DNA from: Sphingomonas suaedae
GTDB taxonomy: Bacteria; Pseudomonadota; Alphaproteobacteria; Sphingomonadales; Sphingomonadaceae
Direction of reading: 5' to 3'
Assembly: GCF_007833215.1 (NCBI RefSeq)
Contig: NZ_CP042239.1
Coordinates: 1,612,001 to 1,676,000 of the forward strand
DNA: 64,000 nucleotides
The notes below the pieces were generated by a model, which worked only from the letters and a program-made list of their open reading frames with translations, searched no databases and had not been told where the DNA came from. The position numbers and the translations under genes were made by a program. This document shows, in pieces, positions 16,992 through 26,131 of the stretch (positions are counted from its first letter, which is position 1; every line of letters starts with the position of its first letter).

Positions 16992-18470
16992 ATGGTTGCA
17001 CGAACCGGGCCGCATCTGGTCGCGGCCTCCCTCGCGCTCGCGGCGGCAACGTCCGCGCTGGCCCAGACGACTGCCCCCGCGCCCCTGCCGAGCGCGACGC
17101 CCGGCGCGCCGCCGCTCCAGATCCAGCCACTCCCCGCCCCGCTCCCCCTGCCGACCGTGACCCCGGAACAGGCGCAGCAGTTGCGCCAGCTCATCGCCCA
17201 GGGCCGCATCGCCCACGGCCTGCGTTATTCGACCCAGGCGGCGGAGATCCTGCCCGCGGACGATAGCGCGCTCGTCCGCGCCGCGCTCGACTATGCGCGC
17301 GCAATCCATATCGGCCGCCTCGATCCCGCAGATTTCCAGGAGGATTGGGCGTTGCGCCCTGCCGAATGGGACCCGCTGCCCGGCTTCACCCGCGCGCTGG
17401 CCAAGAACCGGCTTGCGACATGGTTTCGCGATCTCGCCCCACCCTATGCGGGCTATGAGACGCTGCGCGAGGGCCTTGCCCGCTATCGCCTGATCGAGGC
17501 GGCGGGCGGCTGGAGCGCGATCCCCGCCGGACTGGACATGAGCGTCGGCGCCACCGGCCCCCGCGTTGCGGCGCTGCGCGCCCGGCTGGCGGTCGAGGAT
17601 GAGGCTGTTGCCCGGTTGGGCGAAACCTTTGACGAAGAGCTCAAGGATGCCGTGGTGCGCGCCCAGCGCCGCTATGGCCTCAACCCCACCGGCACCGTGT
17701 CGAAGGGCACGCTCGGCGCGCTCAACGTCCCGGTAGAGAGCCGCATCCGCCAGATCATGGCGAATATGGAGCGCTGGCGCTGGATGCCCAAGACGATGCC
17801 GACCGACCGGGTCCAGGTGAACATCGCCTCGGCCAGCGTCGCGGTGTTCGAGGGCGACCGGCCGGTGATGTCGATGCGCGGCGTCACCGGCAAGCCCGGC
17901 GGCGGCGAGACGCCGATGCTGGTGTCGACCATCCATTCGATCGTCGTCAATCCGCCCTGGAACGTGCCCGCCGGAATCGCCGCGCGCGAACTGTTCCCGA
18001 AGGGATCCGCCTATCTGGCGCGCAACGGGTTCAAGGTGATCGGCACCGGCGCGAACCGGCGGTTGCAGCAACAGCCGTCGCACTCGGCGCTGGGCAAGTT
18101 CAAATTCGACTTCAACAACCCCTTCGCCGTCTATCTGCATGACACGCCGAGCAAGGGGACCTTCTCGCGCTATGACCGGCTTGCCAGCCATGGCTGCATC
18201 CGGCTGGAGCGTCCGGGGGAACTGGCCAATCTGCTGTTGCAGGGCGACCCCGAATGGACGCCGGAAAAGATCGCCGAGACCGTCGCGACGGGCGAGACGA
18301 CGCGCGTCCCGCTGCAAAAACAGGTCGCCGTCTATCTGCTCTACTGGACCGCCTATGGCAGTTCGAGCGGGGTGATGAATTTCCGGGGCGACCCGTATAA
18401 TTGGGACAAGGTGCTCGCCTCCAAGATCGAGGCGCGCTCGGCCACCCAGGCGCAATCCGCCGCACACTGA
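16992..18470 (+). CDS. L,D-transpeptidase, YcbB/LdtD type
   Basis: 492 aa from the ATG at 16992 (GTG at 16971 is an alternative). A signal peptide ends near ALAQ (about 26) and is followed by a Pro-rich linker. A peptidoglycan-binding-like unit near 185-240 (GPRVAALRARL, AVVRAQRRYGL) precedes the YkuD catalytic domain with YLHDTPSK and the active-site SHGCIRL (Cys about 400). The enzyme forms 3-3 crosslinks in peptidoglycan in the periplasm. The length and scaffold domain fit the large YcbB class. A lipoprotein gene follows after 16 nt. Confidence 0.93.
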   Translation: MVARTGPHLVAASLALAAATSALAQTTAPAPLPSATPGAPPLQIQPLPAPLPLPTVTPEQAQQLRQLIAQGRIAHGLRYSTQAAEILPADDSALVRAALDYARAIHIGRLDPADFQEDWALRPAEWDPLPGFTRALAKNRLATWFRDLAPPYAGYETLREGLARYRLIEAAGGWSAIPAGLDMSVGATGPRVAALRARLAVEDEAVARLGETFDEELKDAVVRAQRRYGLNPTGTVSKGTLGALNVPVESRIRQIMANMERWRWMPKTMPTDRVQVNIASASVAVFEGDRPVMSMRGVTGKPGGGETPMLVSTIHSIVVNPPWNVPAGIAARELFPKGSAYLARNGFKVIGTGANRRLQQQPSHSALGKFKFDFNNPFAVYLHDTPSKGTFSRYDRLASHGCIRLERPGELANLLLQGDPEWTPEKIAETVATGETTRVPLQKQVAVYLLYWTAYGSSSGVMNFRGDPYNWDKVLASKIEARSATQAQSAAH

Positions 18471-18486
18471 ACCAAGGGGAAATCGC

Positions 18487-18798
18487 ATGAACCGTCGCAT
18501 AACCGCTGTCGCCGCCGCACTGTTCGCGAGCGTTGCGCTCGCCGCCTGTTCGGGCGGCGAGGAGGCCGCGGCGCCGGCCAACGACATGGTCAACGAGATG
18601 GACATGGTCGAAGAAGCGCCAATCGAGAATCTCGCCGAACCGGAGCCAACCCCGACCCCCAGCGCGACCCCCACGCCGGTCGCGGCAGCCCCCCTGCCCG
18701 ACGAGGAACAGATCATCGACGACGCGGAGTCGGTCGGGATGACCGCGCGGGTGGACCGCGGCGAGCCGGTGGGCAACACCGTCGCACCCGTCCAGTAA
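18487..18798 (+). CDS. Small predicted lipoprotein
   Basis: 103 aa with a signal sequence ending in the lipobox LAAC (Cys about 21). The rest is acidic and Pro/Thr-rich (PEPTPTPSATPTPV) with no known domain. It lies 16 nt after the L,D-transpeptidase gene, so it is probably co-transcribed and located in the envelope. Confidence 0.78.
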   Translation: MNRRITAVAAALFASVALAACSGGEEAAAPANDMVNEMDMVEEAPIENLAEPEPTPTPSATPTPVAAAPLPDEEQIIDDAESVGMTARVDRGEPVGNTVAPVQ

Positions 18799-18859
18799 CG
18801 GCGGCGCGGGCTGAGGACCGCTTGACTCCTGCGGCCCAGCCGCTATGTGCGCGCCTTCG

Positions 18860-18950
18860 CGTTGCGGGGTGACCTGCGCGCGTACCGTCCGAGACAGCAG
18901 GTGACCGGAATGTGCCGGTCTTAATGTCCTGCCAAGACGGGGACACAGAT
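18860..18950 (+). ncRNA. Ribosomal protein L10 leader (cis-regulatory RNA)
   Basis: The 310-nt stretch before rplJ contains CCGAGACAGCAGGTG at 18889-18903 within GC-rich hairpin halves. This matches my recollection of the conserved core of alphaproteobacterial L10 leaders, which bind the L10-L12 complex and turn down translation of rplJL. Exact ends are estimates. Further GC-rich hairpins (for example at 19022-19037) lie between it and the rplJ start. Confidence 0.6.
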
Positions 18951-19110
18951 TTTACCGGCCGTTTCCGCATTGCGGAGCGTCCGGGTCAGCCCGCCGGAGC
19001 GATCCGGCCCTGACGATCATGCCCCTCGGACGAGGGGGCCGGGCATCCGCCCGACCTCCGGCGTAACCGGCTCCGATCCATCTGGATCGGGGTATTTTGA
19101 GGAGACCGGC

Positions 19111-19626
19111 ATGGATCGTGCTCAGAAGACCGAAGCCGTTGCCGAGCTGAACCGCACCTTTGGCGAAGTTGCAGTGGTGGTCGTCACCCGCAACCTCGGG
19201 ATGACCGTCAAGCAGTCGACGGACCTCCGCAACAAGGCGCGCGAAGCCGGTGCGAGCTACAAGGTCGCGAAGAACCGCCTTGCCAAGATCGCGATCGACG
19301 GCACCGATTATTCGGTGCTGGCGGACCTGCTGACGGGTCCGACGGCGCTTTCCTATTCGACCGATCCGGTCGCCGCCGCAAAGGTGGTGGCCGATTTCGC
19401 CAAGACGACCGACAAGATCGAGATCGTCGGCGGCGCGATGGGAAGCCAGCTGCTCGACGCGGACGGCGTGAAGGCGCTGGCATCGCTGCCTTCGCTCGAT
19501 GAACTGCGTGGCAAGATCGTCGGCCTGCTTCAGGCCCCGGCGTCGAAGCTCGCAGCGATCACCCAGGCACCCGCGGCGCAGCTCGCCCGCGTGTTCAATG
19601 CCTATGCGGAGAAGGACGCCGCCTGA
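19111..19626 (+). CDS. rplJ: 50S ribosomal protein L10
   Basis: 171 aa from the ATG at 19111, preceded by GAGGAGACC; the frame open to 18970 lies in the leader. L10 features: the N-terminal RNA-binding domain (TFGEVAVVVVTRNLGMTV, then YKVAKNRLAKIA) and the C-terminal helix that recruits L7/L12 dimers. rplL follows after 56 nt. Probably feedback-controlled by the L10-L12 complex acting on the leader. Confidence 0.97.
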   Translation: MDRAQKTEAVAELNRTFGEVAVVVVTRNLGMTVKQSTDLRNKAREAGASYKVAKNRLAKIAIDGTDYSVLADLLTGPTALSYSTDPVAAAKVVADFAKTTDKIEIVGGAMGSQLLDADGVKALASLPSLDELRGKIVGLLQAPASKLAAITQAPAAQLARVFNAYAEKDAA

Positions 19627-19682
19627 GGCCGCGTTCATTTGCGATTTTTCGAACCAATCTGAATTTTTGAAGGGAATATCAA

Positions 19683-20060
19683 ATGGCTGACCTGAACGCT
19701 CTTGTTGACCAGCTGTCGGAACTGACCGTCCTCGAGGCCGCTGAGCTCTCGAAGCTTCTCGAAGAAAAGTGGGGCGTCAGCGCCGCTGCTCCGGTCGCGG
19801 TTGCGGCTGCCGGCGGCGCCGGCGCGGCTGCTCCGGCTGCCGAAGAGAAGACCGAGTTCGACGTGATCCTCACCGGCGACGGTGGCAAGAAGATCAACGT
19901 CATCAAGGAAGTCCGCGCGATCACGCAGCTCGGCCTGACCGAAGCCAAGGCGCTCGTCGAAGGCGCGCCGAAGCCCGTCAAGGAAGGCGTGAGCAAGGAC
20001 GAAGCCGAAAAGCTCAAGAAGCAGCTCGAAGAAGCCGGCGCGACCGTCGAGATCAAGTAA
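19683..20060 (+). CDS. rplL: 50S ribosomal protein L7/L12
   Basis: 125 aa. The N-terminal dimerisation helices ([20 protein letters not shown]) join through an Ala/Gly hinge to the C-terminal domain ([34 protein letters not shown]), which binds translation factors. Multiple copies form the ribosomal stalk. A terminator follows, and rpoB is not downstream. Confidence 0.98.
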   Translation: MADLNALVDQLSELTVLEAAELSKLLEEKWGVSAAAPVAVAAAGGAGAAAPAAEEKTEFDVILTGDGGKKINVIKEVRAITQLGLTEAKALVEGAPKPVKEGVSKDEAEKLKKQLEEAGATVEIK

Positions 20061-20089
20061 TCTCGCGGCTGCATCGCAACTTCACGAAG

Positions 20090-20118
20090 GGGGCGGTCCG
20101 GCAACGGGCCGCCCCTTT
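20090..20118 (+). terminator. rplJL rho-independent terminator
   Basis: GGGGCGGTCC, a short loop and GGGCCGCCCC, followed by TTTT, 30 nt after the rplL stop. Confidence 0.88.
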
Positions 20119-20150
20119 TCATTGGGGATGACGCGAAGCGAGCGGCCAAT

Positions 20151-20281
20151 AAATCCTCCCCGGAACGGGGAGGTGGCAGCGCGCAGCGCTGACGGAGGGG
20201 GGCTGAGGCATCGAAATCCCTTGCCTCGGGCCCCCTCCCCCAGCTTCGCTGGTCCCCCTCCCCGTTCCTGGGAGGAATTTA
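20151..20281. repeat. Palindromic element, family B copy 1
   Basis: About 131 bp beginning AAATCCTCCCCGGAACGGGG and ending GGGAGGAATTT. Internal modules are GACGGAGGGG and GGTCCCCCTCCCCG. It lies between the rplL terminator and the convergent proline-rich membrane protein gene. Related copies lie at 27983, 29294 and 53214. Confidence 0.88.
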
Positions 20282-20282
20282 G

Positions 20283-21488
20283 TTACCCCACGTCCTTCGG
20301 CACATAGCGCTTCGCCGCGAGCCGTCCGAAGCCTTCGCCCGCGCGTTCGACCCAGAGCGGCCCCAGCCGGTCGCTGCCCGGCGCGGGGACGGTGCCGACC
20401 ATGAATGCATCGCGCAGCGTGCGGATCGACAGTCCGGCATACCATTTGAGCGCAACCGGCACGATCGGCACGAACATCGGTTTTCCCTGTACGGTGACGA
20501 CGCGCATCTGATCGCCGGGCAGGCTGACCTGCGCCTTGAGCATATGGATGCCGCCCGATGCGATGCTGAACGGCTCCGACCCCGGCGCCATCCGCGCCGC
20601 CCCGTGGAAGGCGGCGATCTGCGCGTCCTGGTCGGCATTGGCGCCCAGCAGCGCGAGCACCGCGCGGACATTGTCGGCGGATTCGCGCCCGCGATTCTGG
20701 ATGTAGAGTTCCAGCTCGACGCTGACGAGGCCGTCGCGGATCGCCGCGCGCAGCGGACGGATTTCGGTGACCAGCGGCCCGGGCGGCGGCGTCACCGGCG
20801 CGGCGGGAGCCGCAGGTGATGGCGGTTGCGCGGCTGGCGCGGGCGGCACGGCGGGGGGAGCCGGGGCGGCACCCCCCGCCCCCGATGTGCGCACAGGCGG
20901 TCCCGGTGTCGGCGGCGACGCGACGACCGGCGCGGCGACAAGAGCTTGATCCTGTTCCTCGTCGGGATCGCGGCGGCGGCGGCTCGCGATCCACCAGCCT
21001 CCCGCCAGCCCGGCCAGAAGCAACCCCGCGCCCCCAAGCACCGGCCAAAGCCATGCGGGCGGACCCGCGGCGGGCGCTGCCGCGATATCCGGGCTCAGCG
21101 TGCTCTCCACCGCCGGAGCGGCGGGGGGTGCCGCAGGCGTGATGCTCATCGGCGGCGTGCGTGCAGGGTTTGGGGAAGGCGTCGCTTGCGGCGCAGTTGT
21201 TGTGGCCTGGGCAGGCGTAGGCGTCGGACGCGGTCGCGGACTTGCGGGCGTCGGCGAGGCACTCGGGCGTATCGCGGGCGTAGGGGTTGCCGCGGGGCGC
21301 GGGGTCGCGGTTGGCGCCGCGGTCGGTCGCGGACTCGGCGTCGGCGTCGCGCCCTTGGGCTGGAGCTGGAAGTCCCCGATCGGCGGCGTGATGATCACCG
21401 GCCGCTGGCTGCTCTGGGCCATAGCGGGGATCGCGAGGAGCAGGAAAGAGGTCAGCGCGGTCGTCGCGCGAAGGTTCAACGCAGTCAC
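20283..21488 (-). CDS. Proline-rich single-pass membrane protein (paralog 1)
   Basis: 401 aa from a probable GTG at 21488; the open frame to 21602 crosses a terminator hairpin. It has a signal peptide (ALTSFLLLAIPAMAQ), then about 100 residues of Pro/Thr/Ala repeats, a transmembrane helix (WLWPVLGGAGLLLAGLAGG), an arginine stop-transfer, a second Pro/Ala linker, and a C-terminal beta-rich domain (VELELYIQNRGRESADNVRA). The next gene has the same layout and a matching C-terminal domain, so the two are tandem paralogs. The C-terminal domain is predicted cytoplasmic if the topology is as drawn. Function unknown. Confidence 0.75.
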   Translation of the reverse strand: MTALNLRATTALTSFLLLAIPAMAQSSQRPVIITPPIGDFQLQPKGATPTPSPRPTAAPTATPRPAATPTPAIRPSASPTPASPRPRPTPTPAQATTTAPQATPSPNPARTPPMSITPAAPPAAPAVESTLSPDIAAAPAAGPPAWLWPVLGGAGLLLAGLAGGWWIASRRRRDPDEEQDQALVAAPVVASPPTPGPPVRTSGAGGAAPAPPAVPPAPAAQPPSPAAPAAPVTPPPGPLVTEIRPLRAAIRDGLVSVELELYIQNRGRESADNVRAVLALLGANADQDAQIAAFHGAARMAPGSEPFSIASGGIHMLKAQVSLPGDQMRVVTVQGKPMFVPIVPVALKWYAGLSIRTLRDAFMVGTVPAPGSDRLGPLWVERAGEGFGRLAAKRYVPKDVG

Positions 21489-21511
21489 GGGCCGCGCGTT
21501 AGCATGAGAGA

Positions 21512-21547
21512 GGCGGCCCCGCGCATCAAAAAATGCGCGGGGCCGCC
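21512..21547 (-). terminator. Terminator hairpin between tandem paralogs
   Basis: A perfect 15-bp inverted repeat (GGCGGCCCCGCGCAT at 21512-21526 and its complement at 21533-21547) with an A-rich loop. It lies 52 nt past the stop of the gene ending at 21599 and just before the start of the next minus-strand gene. The T tract after the stem is weak. Confidence 0.65.
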
Positions 21548-21598
21548 CGAAAATCGGCCCATCCCGGCGCACCGCCGGGATGGGCGTGTGAACGGAAA

Positions 21599-23050
21599 TC
21601 ACACTTTGGCCGGAACGCCGAGCAGTTCGGCCTCGATATCGGCGTACATCGACGGATCGTCCTGGATCGCGATCGGCACCAGATGCGCGCCACCATTTAC
21701 GCGACCGATCTTGAACGCGGCGGCGGTACGCCCCTCGCGCCCATCGGGCAAGCGATAGCGGGCATCGGCGACCAGCACGGGCGTGAAGCCCTCATCGTCC
21801 CCGGCGATCGCGTCGACCTCCTCACGCGACATGGTGAGCGATCCCTCCAGCGTCGTCCCGTCACCCGGCGCGATGCGCTCGGCGGGGCGGATCGATTCGA
21901 CCGGCGGGTTGACCAGCAGACGCTCGATCTCGGTCTCCCGCGCGGCATTCTCGCCAAGCATGAAGGCGCCGATGCGGACATCGTCGGCGGACACAGCGCC
22001 CGCATTGGCGACGGTCAGTTCGAACCCGACCATTGCACCGCGGCGGCTCATCCCCGCACGGATCGGTCGCATCGCCAGTTCAAGCTGCGGGCGCGATCCG
22101 GTCGGCTTGGCGTCGCCCAGCACCGCCGCGATATCGGCAGGATCGGCATCGACCATCTCGGCATGTTCGAGCGCGGGAGTCCGGCCCGGTTTGACCTGGG
22201 TCTTTGCGCGCACCGGCGCGGCAACCGGCTTGGGTTCGGGACGCGGAGCGACGAAGCCGGCAAGCACCGGCGCGGCGGCAACCGGATCGGCAACCGGATA
22301 GTCCACACGCGGTTCAGCACGCGCCGCAATCGGCTTGGACTCGATCTCGCGTTCGGCGACCGGCTGGACGGGCCGCTCGACGGGCGCGGCAACAACCATT
22401 TCCTTTTCGACATAGGGTTCGTCGTCGCGGCGACGGCGCAACAGCATCGCGCCCGCGATCACCACAGCGATTCCACCGAGCGCGGCAAGAATCAGCCACA
22501 TGGTACCGCCCGGCTCGCTCTGTTCGACCGGGGCGGGCAATTCATCCGCCGCCTGCGGCTCGACCGGCGCAGCCTGGACCGCCGGATCGGCGGGGGGCGG
22601 CACAGGGGTCAGCGCCTCCGGCGCAGGAGCGGCCTCGGCTTGCGGAGCGGGTTCGGGATTGGGCGCCGGGGCAGGCGCAGCCGGGGCGGCGGCGCGCGTC
22701 GCACGGGCCTGACGCGCCGCTGCCTGACGCGCCTCTGCCTGGCGGGCTTCGGCCTGACGCGCGGCGGCACGCTCGCGCGCCTCCGCCTCCGCCTGTTCCA
22801 GCGCAGCCGGGGCGATGGTCGTACGCGATTCACCCGGTGGCGTCTGGACAGTAGTCGTGGTCGTGCTGGGCACCTGCACCTGAGGCGGCGCGACCGGCGC
22901 AGGTGCAGGCGCAGGCTGCGCCGGCACAAGCACCATCGGCGGCGTCACCGCCTCCTGTGCAAGGGCGGTTGAGGGGAAGGCGGCGGCGGCGAGAAGCAGC
23001 GCCGCGGCCCGGCGAAGCGCGGGTCGCGCATGGTTTGCTGTGTGGGTCAT
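21599..23050 (-). CDS. Proline/alanine-rich single-pass membrane protein (paralog 2)
   Basis: 483 aa; the ATG at 23050 starts a signal peptide (cleavage near ALAQ, residue 32) but no purine-rich ribosome site precedes it. A Pro/Ala/Thr region and an Arg/Ala/Gln heptad-like stretch of repeated EARQAEARQA units (about 90-115) come next, then a transmembrane helix (MWLILAALGGIAVVIAGAML, about 184-203), an RRRR stop-transfer and a C-terminal domain (VGFELTVANAGAVSADDVRI) like that of the downstream paralog. Function unknown; envelope location inferred. Confidence 0.78.
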   Translation of the reverse strand: MTHTANHARPALRRAAALLLAAAAFPSTALAQEAVTPPMVLVPAQPAPAPAPVAPPQVQVPSTTTTTVQTPPGESRTTIAPAALEQAEAEARERAAARQAEARQAEARQAAARQARATRAAAPAAPAPAPNPEPAPQAEAAPAPEALTPVPPPADPAVQAAPVEPQAADELPAPVEQSEPGGTMWLILAALGGIAVVIAGAMLLRRRRDDEPYVEKEMVVAAPVERPVQPVAEREIESKPIAARAEPRVDYPVADPVAAAPVLAGFVAPRPEPKPVAAPVRAKTQVKPGRTPALEHAEMVDADPADIAAVLGDAKPTGSRPQLELAMRPIRAGMSRRGAMVGFELTVANAGAVSADDVRIGAFMLGENAARETEIERLLVNPPVESIRPAERIAPGDGTTLEGSLTMSREEVDAIAGDDEGFTPVLVADARYRLPDGREGRTAAAFKIGRVNGGAHLVPIAIQDDPSMYADIEAELLGVPAKV

Positions 23051-23163
23051 AACGGGGGGTCAACAAGTGGAACCCGCGATTCGTCGCAGCCCAGCCTCGC
23101 AATTGCGGTGAATTGTTTACTTCGATCGTCCAAGTGAACATCCATTCTGACCACGAAACGAAA

Positions 23164-23186
23164 AGGGGGCGACTTTCGCCACCCCC
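23164..23186 (-). terminator. Terminator of the M16 peptidase operon
   Basis: Read on the minus strand, GGGGGTGGCG, GAAA and GTCGCCCCC are followed by TTTTCG. It lies 33 nt past the stop of the second M16 gene (23219). Confidence 0.75.
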
Positions 23187-23218
23187 ATCATCGAACTACA
23201 GCTTTTATGAATATTTGT

Positions 23219-24637
23219 TCAGGGAACAGTGACGGTCTCGAACTCGATCCCCTTCAACTCCGGCAAAGCCTGGAGTTGCGGCGTGACGACCTTCAGGTCT
23301 CCGACAACCACCAACGTCATCTTGTCGAGTGGAAGGCGTCGTGCCGCCTCGCTCATCTGCGCCGGGGTGACGGCGAGCGTCGCCGGGACATAAGTGTCCA
23401 CCCAGTCGCGCGGCAGGCCGAGCGCGTCGCGCGTGGCCAGCGTGTTGACCAAAGTTCCGGCGGTCGAGTTGGTGATGACGAACAGTCCCGCCATATATTG
23501 CCGCATCCCGGCCGCTTCCTCGTCACCCGGCGGCGTCTGCTGGAGCGTGCGGATCTCCTTGAACACCTCGGTCAGCGACGGACCGGTGGCCGCGGTGGTA
23601 ACGTCCGCGTTGAAGGTCCACACCGCATTGGTCGGCAACAGACCGACCCCCGATCCGGGCGAATAGGTATAGCCCTTTTCCTCGCGGATATTGCGCGTGA
23701 TGCGCGAGCTGAACGACCCGCCCAGCAGCGCATTCATCACCCGCATCGGAATATCCCCCGCACTCCCCGCCTCGGGCGCGGGGAACATCAGGTTGATCGT
23801 CGATTGCGGCGCGTCCGGCCGGTCGACCAGCAACACCTGCGGTCCTGGCTTGGGATCGACCGGGATCAGCTCCCGCTCCGGCCCCATAGCCCAGCCGCCG
23901 AACGCCTTTTCCACCGCCGCCTTCACCGCGGCGGCATCGAACCGGCCCGCGATATAGAGGTGCGCACGTTTGGCGCCGAAATTGGCGGCGTGCCACGCCT
24001 TGAGCTGCGCGGCGCTATAGGCACCGAACTGCTCAGGCGTGGGCAGGACGCGACCATAGGGATGGTCGGCGCCATAATAGGCGCGGGTGATCGCCGCGTT
24101 GGCGAGCGTCCCCGGCTGGGTCAGTGCAATCGCGAGACGTCGGTTCCAGTTCGCCTTGACCCGCGCCAGCTCACTCTCCGGAAAAGTCGGGCGCTGTGCG
24201 ACATCGGCGACCAGTGCGATCGCGTCGGGCGTCCGCTCGGACAGCACGTTGATCGATACGCCGGAGCTGGTGGCTCCCGAGCCGGTGCCGAGCCCGCCAC
24301 CCATATCGGCGGCCTTCTGCGCGATCTGCGCCGCGGTCATCCCCGCCGCGCCTTCGCGCATCATATCGAGCGTCAGGCCCGCGAGCCAGGTATCCGGCCC
24401 TTCGTTGATCCCCCCGGCATAGACCTGAAGCGACACCACCGCCTTGGGCGCAACGCCGTAGGGAATCAGCGTCACCTTCATCCCGTTGTCGAGCGTATAG
24501 GTCTCGCTCGCGGGCATTTTGAACGCCTTCGGCGCCGGGATCGGCGGCGGCGTGGAGGGAAGTTCCTGCGCGGCGGCACCGGCAACCGGGGCGGCTAGCA
24601 GGGCGGCAGCCGTCAGGCTTGCGATCATGCGGCGCAT
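23219..24637 (-). CDS. M16-family peptidase homolog lacking zinc motif
   Basis: 472 aa from the ATG at 24637, one base after the stop of the upstream M16 gene (TGAGATG), so translation is coupled. A signal peptide ends near AAAQE (about 24). The M16 fold is recognisable (YTLDNGMKVTLIPYG at the start, and a later SSRITRNIREEKGYTYS motif), but the HxxEH zinc site is replaced (WLAGLTLDMMREG). This is the usual inactive partner in paired M16 proteases, which supplies the glycine-rich/R-Y substrate-contact half. It likely forms a periplasmic heterodimer with the preceding gene product. Confidence 0.9.
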   Translation of the reverse strand: MRRMIASLTAAALLAAPVAGAAAQELPSTPPPIPAPKAFKMPASETYTLDNGMKVTLIPYGVAPKAVVSLQVYAGGINEGPDTWLAGLTLDMMREGAAGMTAAQIAQKAADMGGGLGTGSGATSSGVSINVLSERTPDAIALVADVAQRPTFPESELARVKANWNRRLAIALTQPGTLANAAITRAYYGADHPYGRVLPTPEQFGAYSAAQLKAWHAANFGAKRAHLYIAGRFDAAAVKAAVEKAFGGWAMGPERELIPVDPKPGPQVLLVDRPDAPQSTINLMFPAPEAGSAGDIPMRVMNALLGGSFSSRITRNIREEKGYTYSPGSGVGLLPTNAVWTFNADVTTAATGPSLTEVFKEIRTLQQTPPGDEEAAGMRQYMAGLFVITNSTAGTLVNTLATRDALGLPRDWVDTYVPATLAVTPAQMSEAARRLPLDKMTLVVVGDLKVVTPQLQALPELKGIEFETVTVP

Positions 24638-24638
24638 C

Positions 24639-26066
24639 TCACTTGCCTCCTTGCTGGGCAGCGGCGGGCGCAGGCTGGGCCGCGCCGGGATCGATGACAT
24701 AGATCGACCGGTTGGTGGGGCGCAGATATTCCTGCGCGGTCTTCTGGATCAGCTCCGGCGTCACCTTGGCGAAGCCGTCGTCGAGCGTGTTGACCAGGTT
24801 CGGATCGTTGTCGAACAGCGCATAGACGGCGAGCAGGTCGATCAGGCCGACCCGCCCAGTCCCGTCGATCGTTGAATAGAGCGAGGAGCGCATCTTGGTT
24901 CGCGCGCGTTCCAGCTCTTCCTTGCCGACCGGCTTGGTCCGCAGGTCCTCGATCACGCTGTCTACCGCCGTCTTGATCTCATCGCGGCTGCGATTGGCGT
25001 CATGCGTGAAGTTGAAGCTCCACAGCATCGGCCCCTGATAGTTGAACATGTTGCCCAGCGGGTAATTGATCCCCCCGCCCACTTCGCCCGCAATGCCGGT
25101 CTCTGCCACCAGCTTGCGATACAGGCGGCTGTCCTGCCCCTTGACCAGCATCTGGTCGATCAGGCCCATCGCATACCATTCGGGCGTGCCGCGTGCGGGG
25201 ACGTGATAGCCCGCCGCCCAGCCGGGCTTGGGTGCCAGCCGGTCGGTGCGCGCGCGGAACTTCTCTTCCGTCTGGCGCGGCTCGCTGATGTCGGGGAGCA
25301 CGACCGGCGGCGCCTTGGGCATCCAGCCGAAATATTTCTCCACCATCGCGCGGGTCTGCGCATAATCGAGGTCGCCTGCGACCACGAGCACCGCGTTGGA
25401 CGGCTTGTAGAAGCGATCGAAGAAGGTCTTGGCATCCTCGACCGTCGCCGCCTCGATCTCCTTCAATTCGCCGTAGAAATTATGGCTGTTATACCAGTTG
25501 GTGTTGGCCAGCATCGGCAGGTCGATCCACGGCCAAGTGCTGTAGGGCTGGTTGAGGACGTTGACCTTCACCTCATTGCCGACGACGCCCTGCTGGTTCT
25601 TCAGCACCTCCTCGTTGATGACCGGCGCCGACATGCGGTCCGCCTCCAGCCACAGCATCCGCTCCAGCGCGTTGGACGGCACCACCTCGAAATAATTGGT
25701 GAAGTCGTAACGGGTCGATCCGTTCAGCACGCCGCCCGCATTGCTGATCGTGCTGATATGCACGCCCTTGGGCGCGTTCTTCGATCCCTGGAACAGCAGA
25801 TGTTCGAACAGATGCGCAAAGCCGGTGCGCTCGCGCGGTTCGATCCGGAACCCGATGCCGTAATAGACGCCGACGGTGACGGTCGGGCTGATGTTGTCCT
25901 TCGCCAGCACGACGCGCAGCCCGTTGGGCAGCGTGAAATATTGCGTTTCGACCTTCAGCTTCGCGGGCGCCTCTTGCGCCTCCGCGGGCATTGCCGCCAG
26001 CCCGAGCGGCAGCGCCGCCCCGGCAAGCGCAAGCGCCGCCACCCATCGTTTCATCATCATGATCAT
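24639..26066 (-). CDS. M16-family zinc metallopeptidase (active partner)
   Basis: 475 aa. Start at 26066 after AGAGGGGATG (in-frame ATGs follow at 26060 and 26057). The signal peptide ends near AEAQ (about 31). The inverted zinc motif HLFEH is present (about 86-90), with the downstream Glu in the ENxVVKNQ-like NEEVLKNQQGVVGNEV segment. Such pitrilysin-like enzymes degrade small peptides in the periplasm. Forms a two-gene operon with the zinc-less partner. Confidence 0.93.
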   Translation of the reverse strand: MIMMMKRWVAALALAGAALPLGLAAMPAEAQEAPAKLKVETQYFTLPNGLRVVLAKDNISPTVTVGVYYGIGFRIEPRERTGFAHLFEHLLFQGSKNAPKGVHISTISNAGGVLNGSTRYDFTNYFEVVPSNALERMLWLEADRMSAPVINEEVLKNQQGVVGNEVKVNVLNQPYSTWPWIDLPMLANTNWYNSHNFYGELKEIEAATVEDAKTFFDRFYKPSNAVLVVAGDLDYAQTRAMVEKYFGWMPKAPPVVLPDISEPRQTEEKFRARTDRLAPKPGWAAGYHVPARGTPEWYAMGLIDQMLVKGQDSRLYRKLVAETGIAGEVGGGINYPLGNMFNYQGPMLWSFNFTHDANRSRDEIKTAVDSVIEDLRTKPVGKEELERARTKMRSSLYSTIDGTGRVGLIDLLAVYALFDNDPNLVNTLDDGFAKVTPELIQKTAQEYLRPTNRSIYVIDPGAAQPAPAAAQQGGK

Positions 26067-26131
26067 CCCCTCTGGATACGAACTGTATTAAGCTATCAGT
26101 ACAGCGCGAGGGGGCAAGGGTATTTGCGGCG

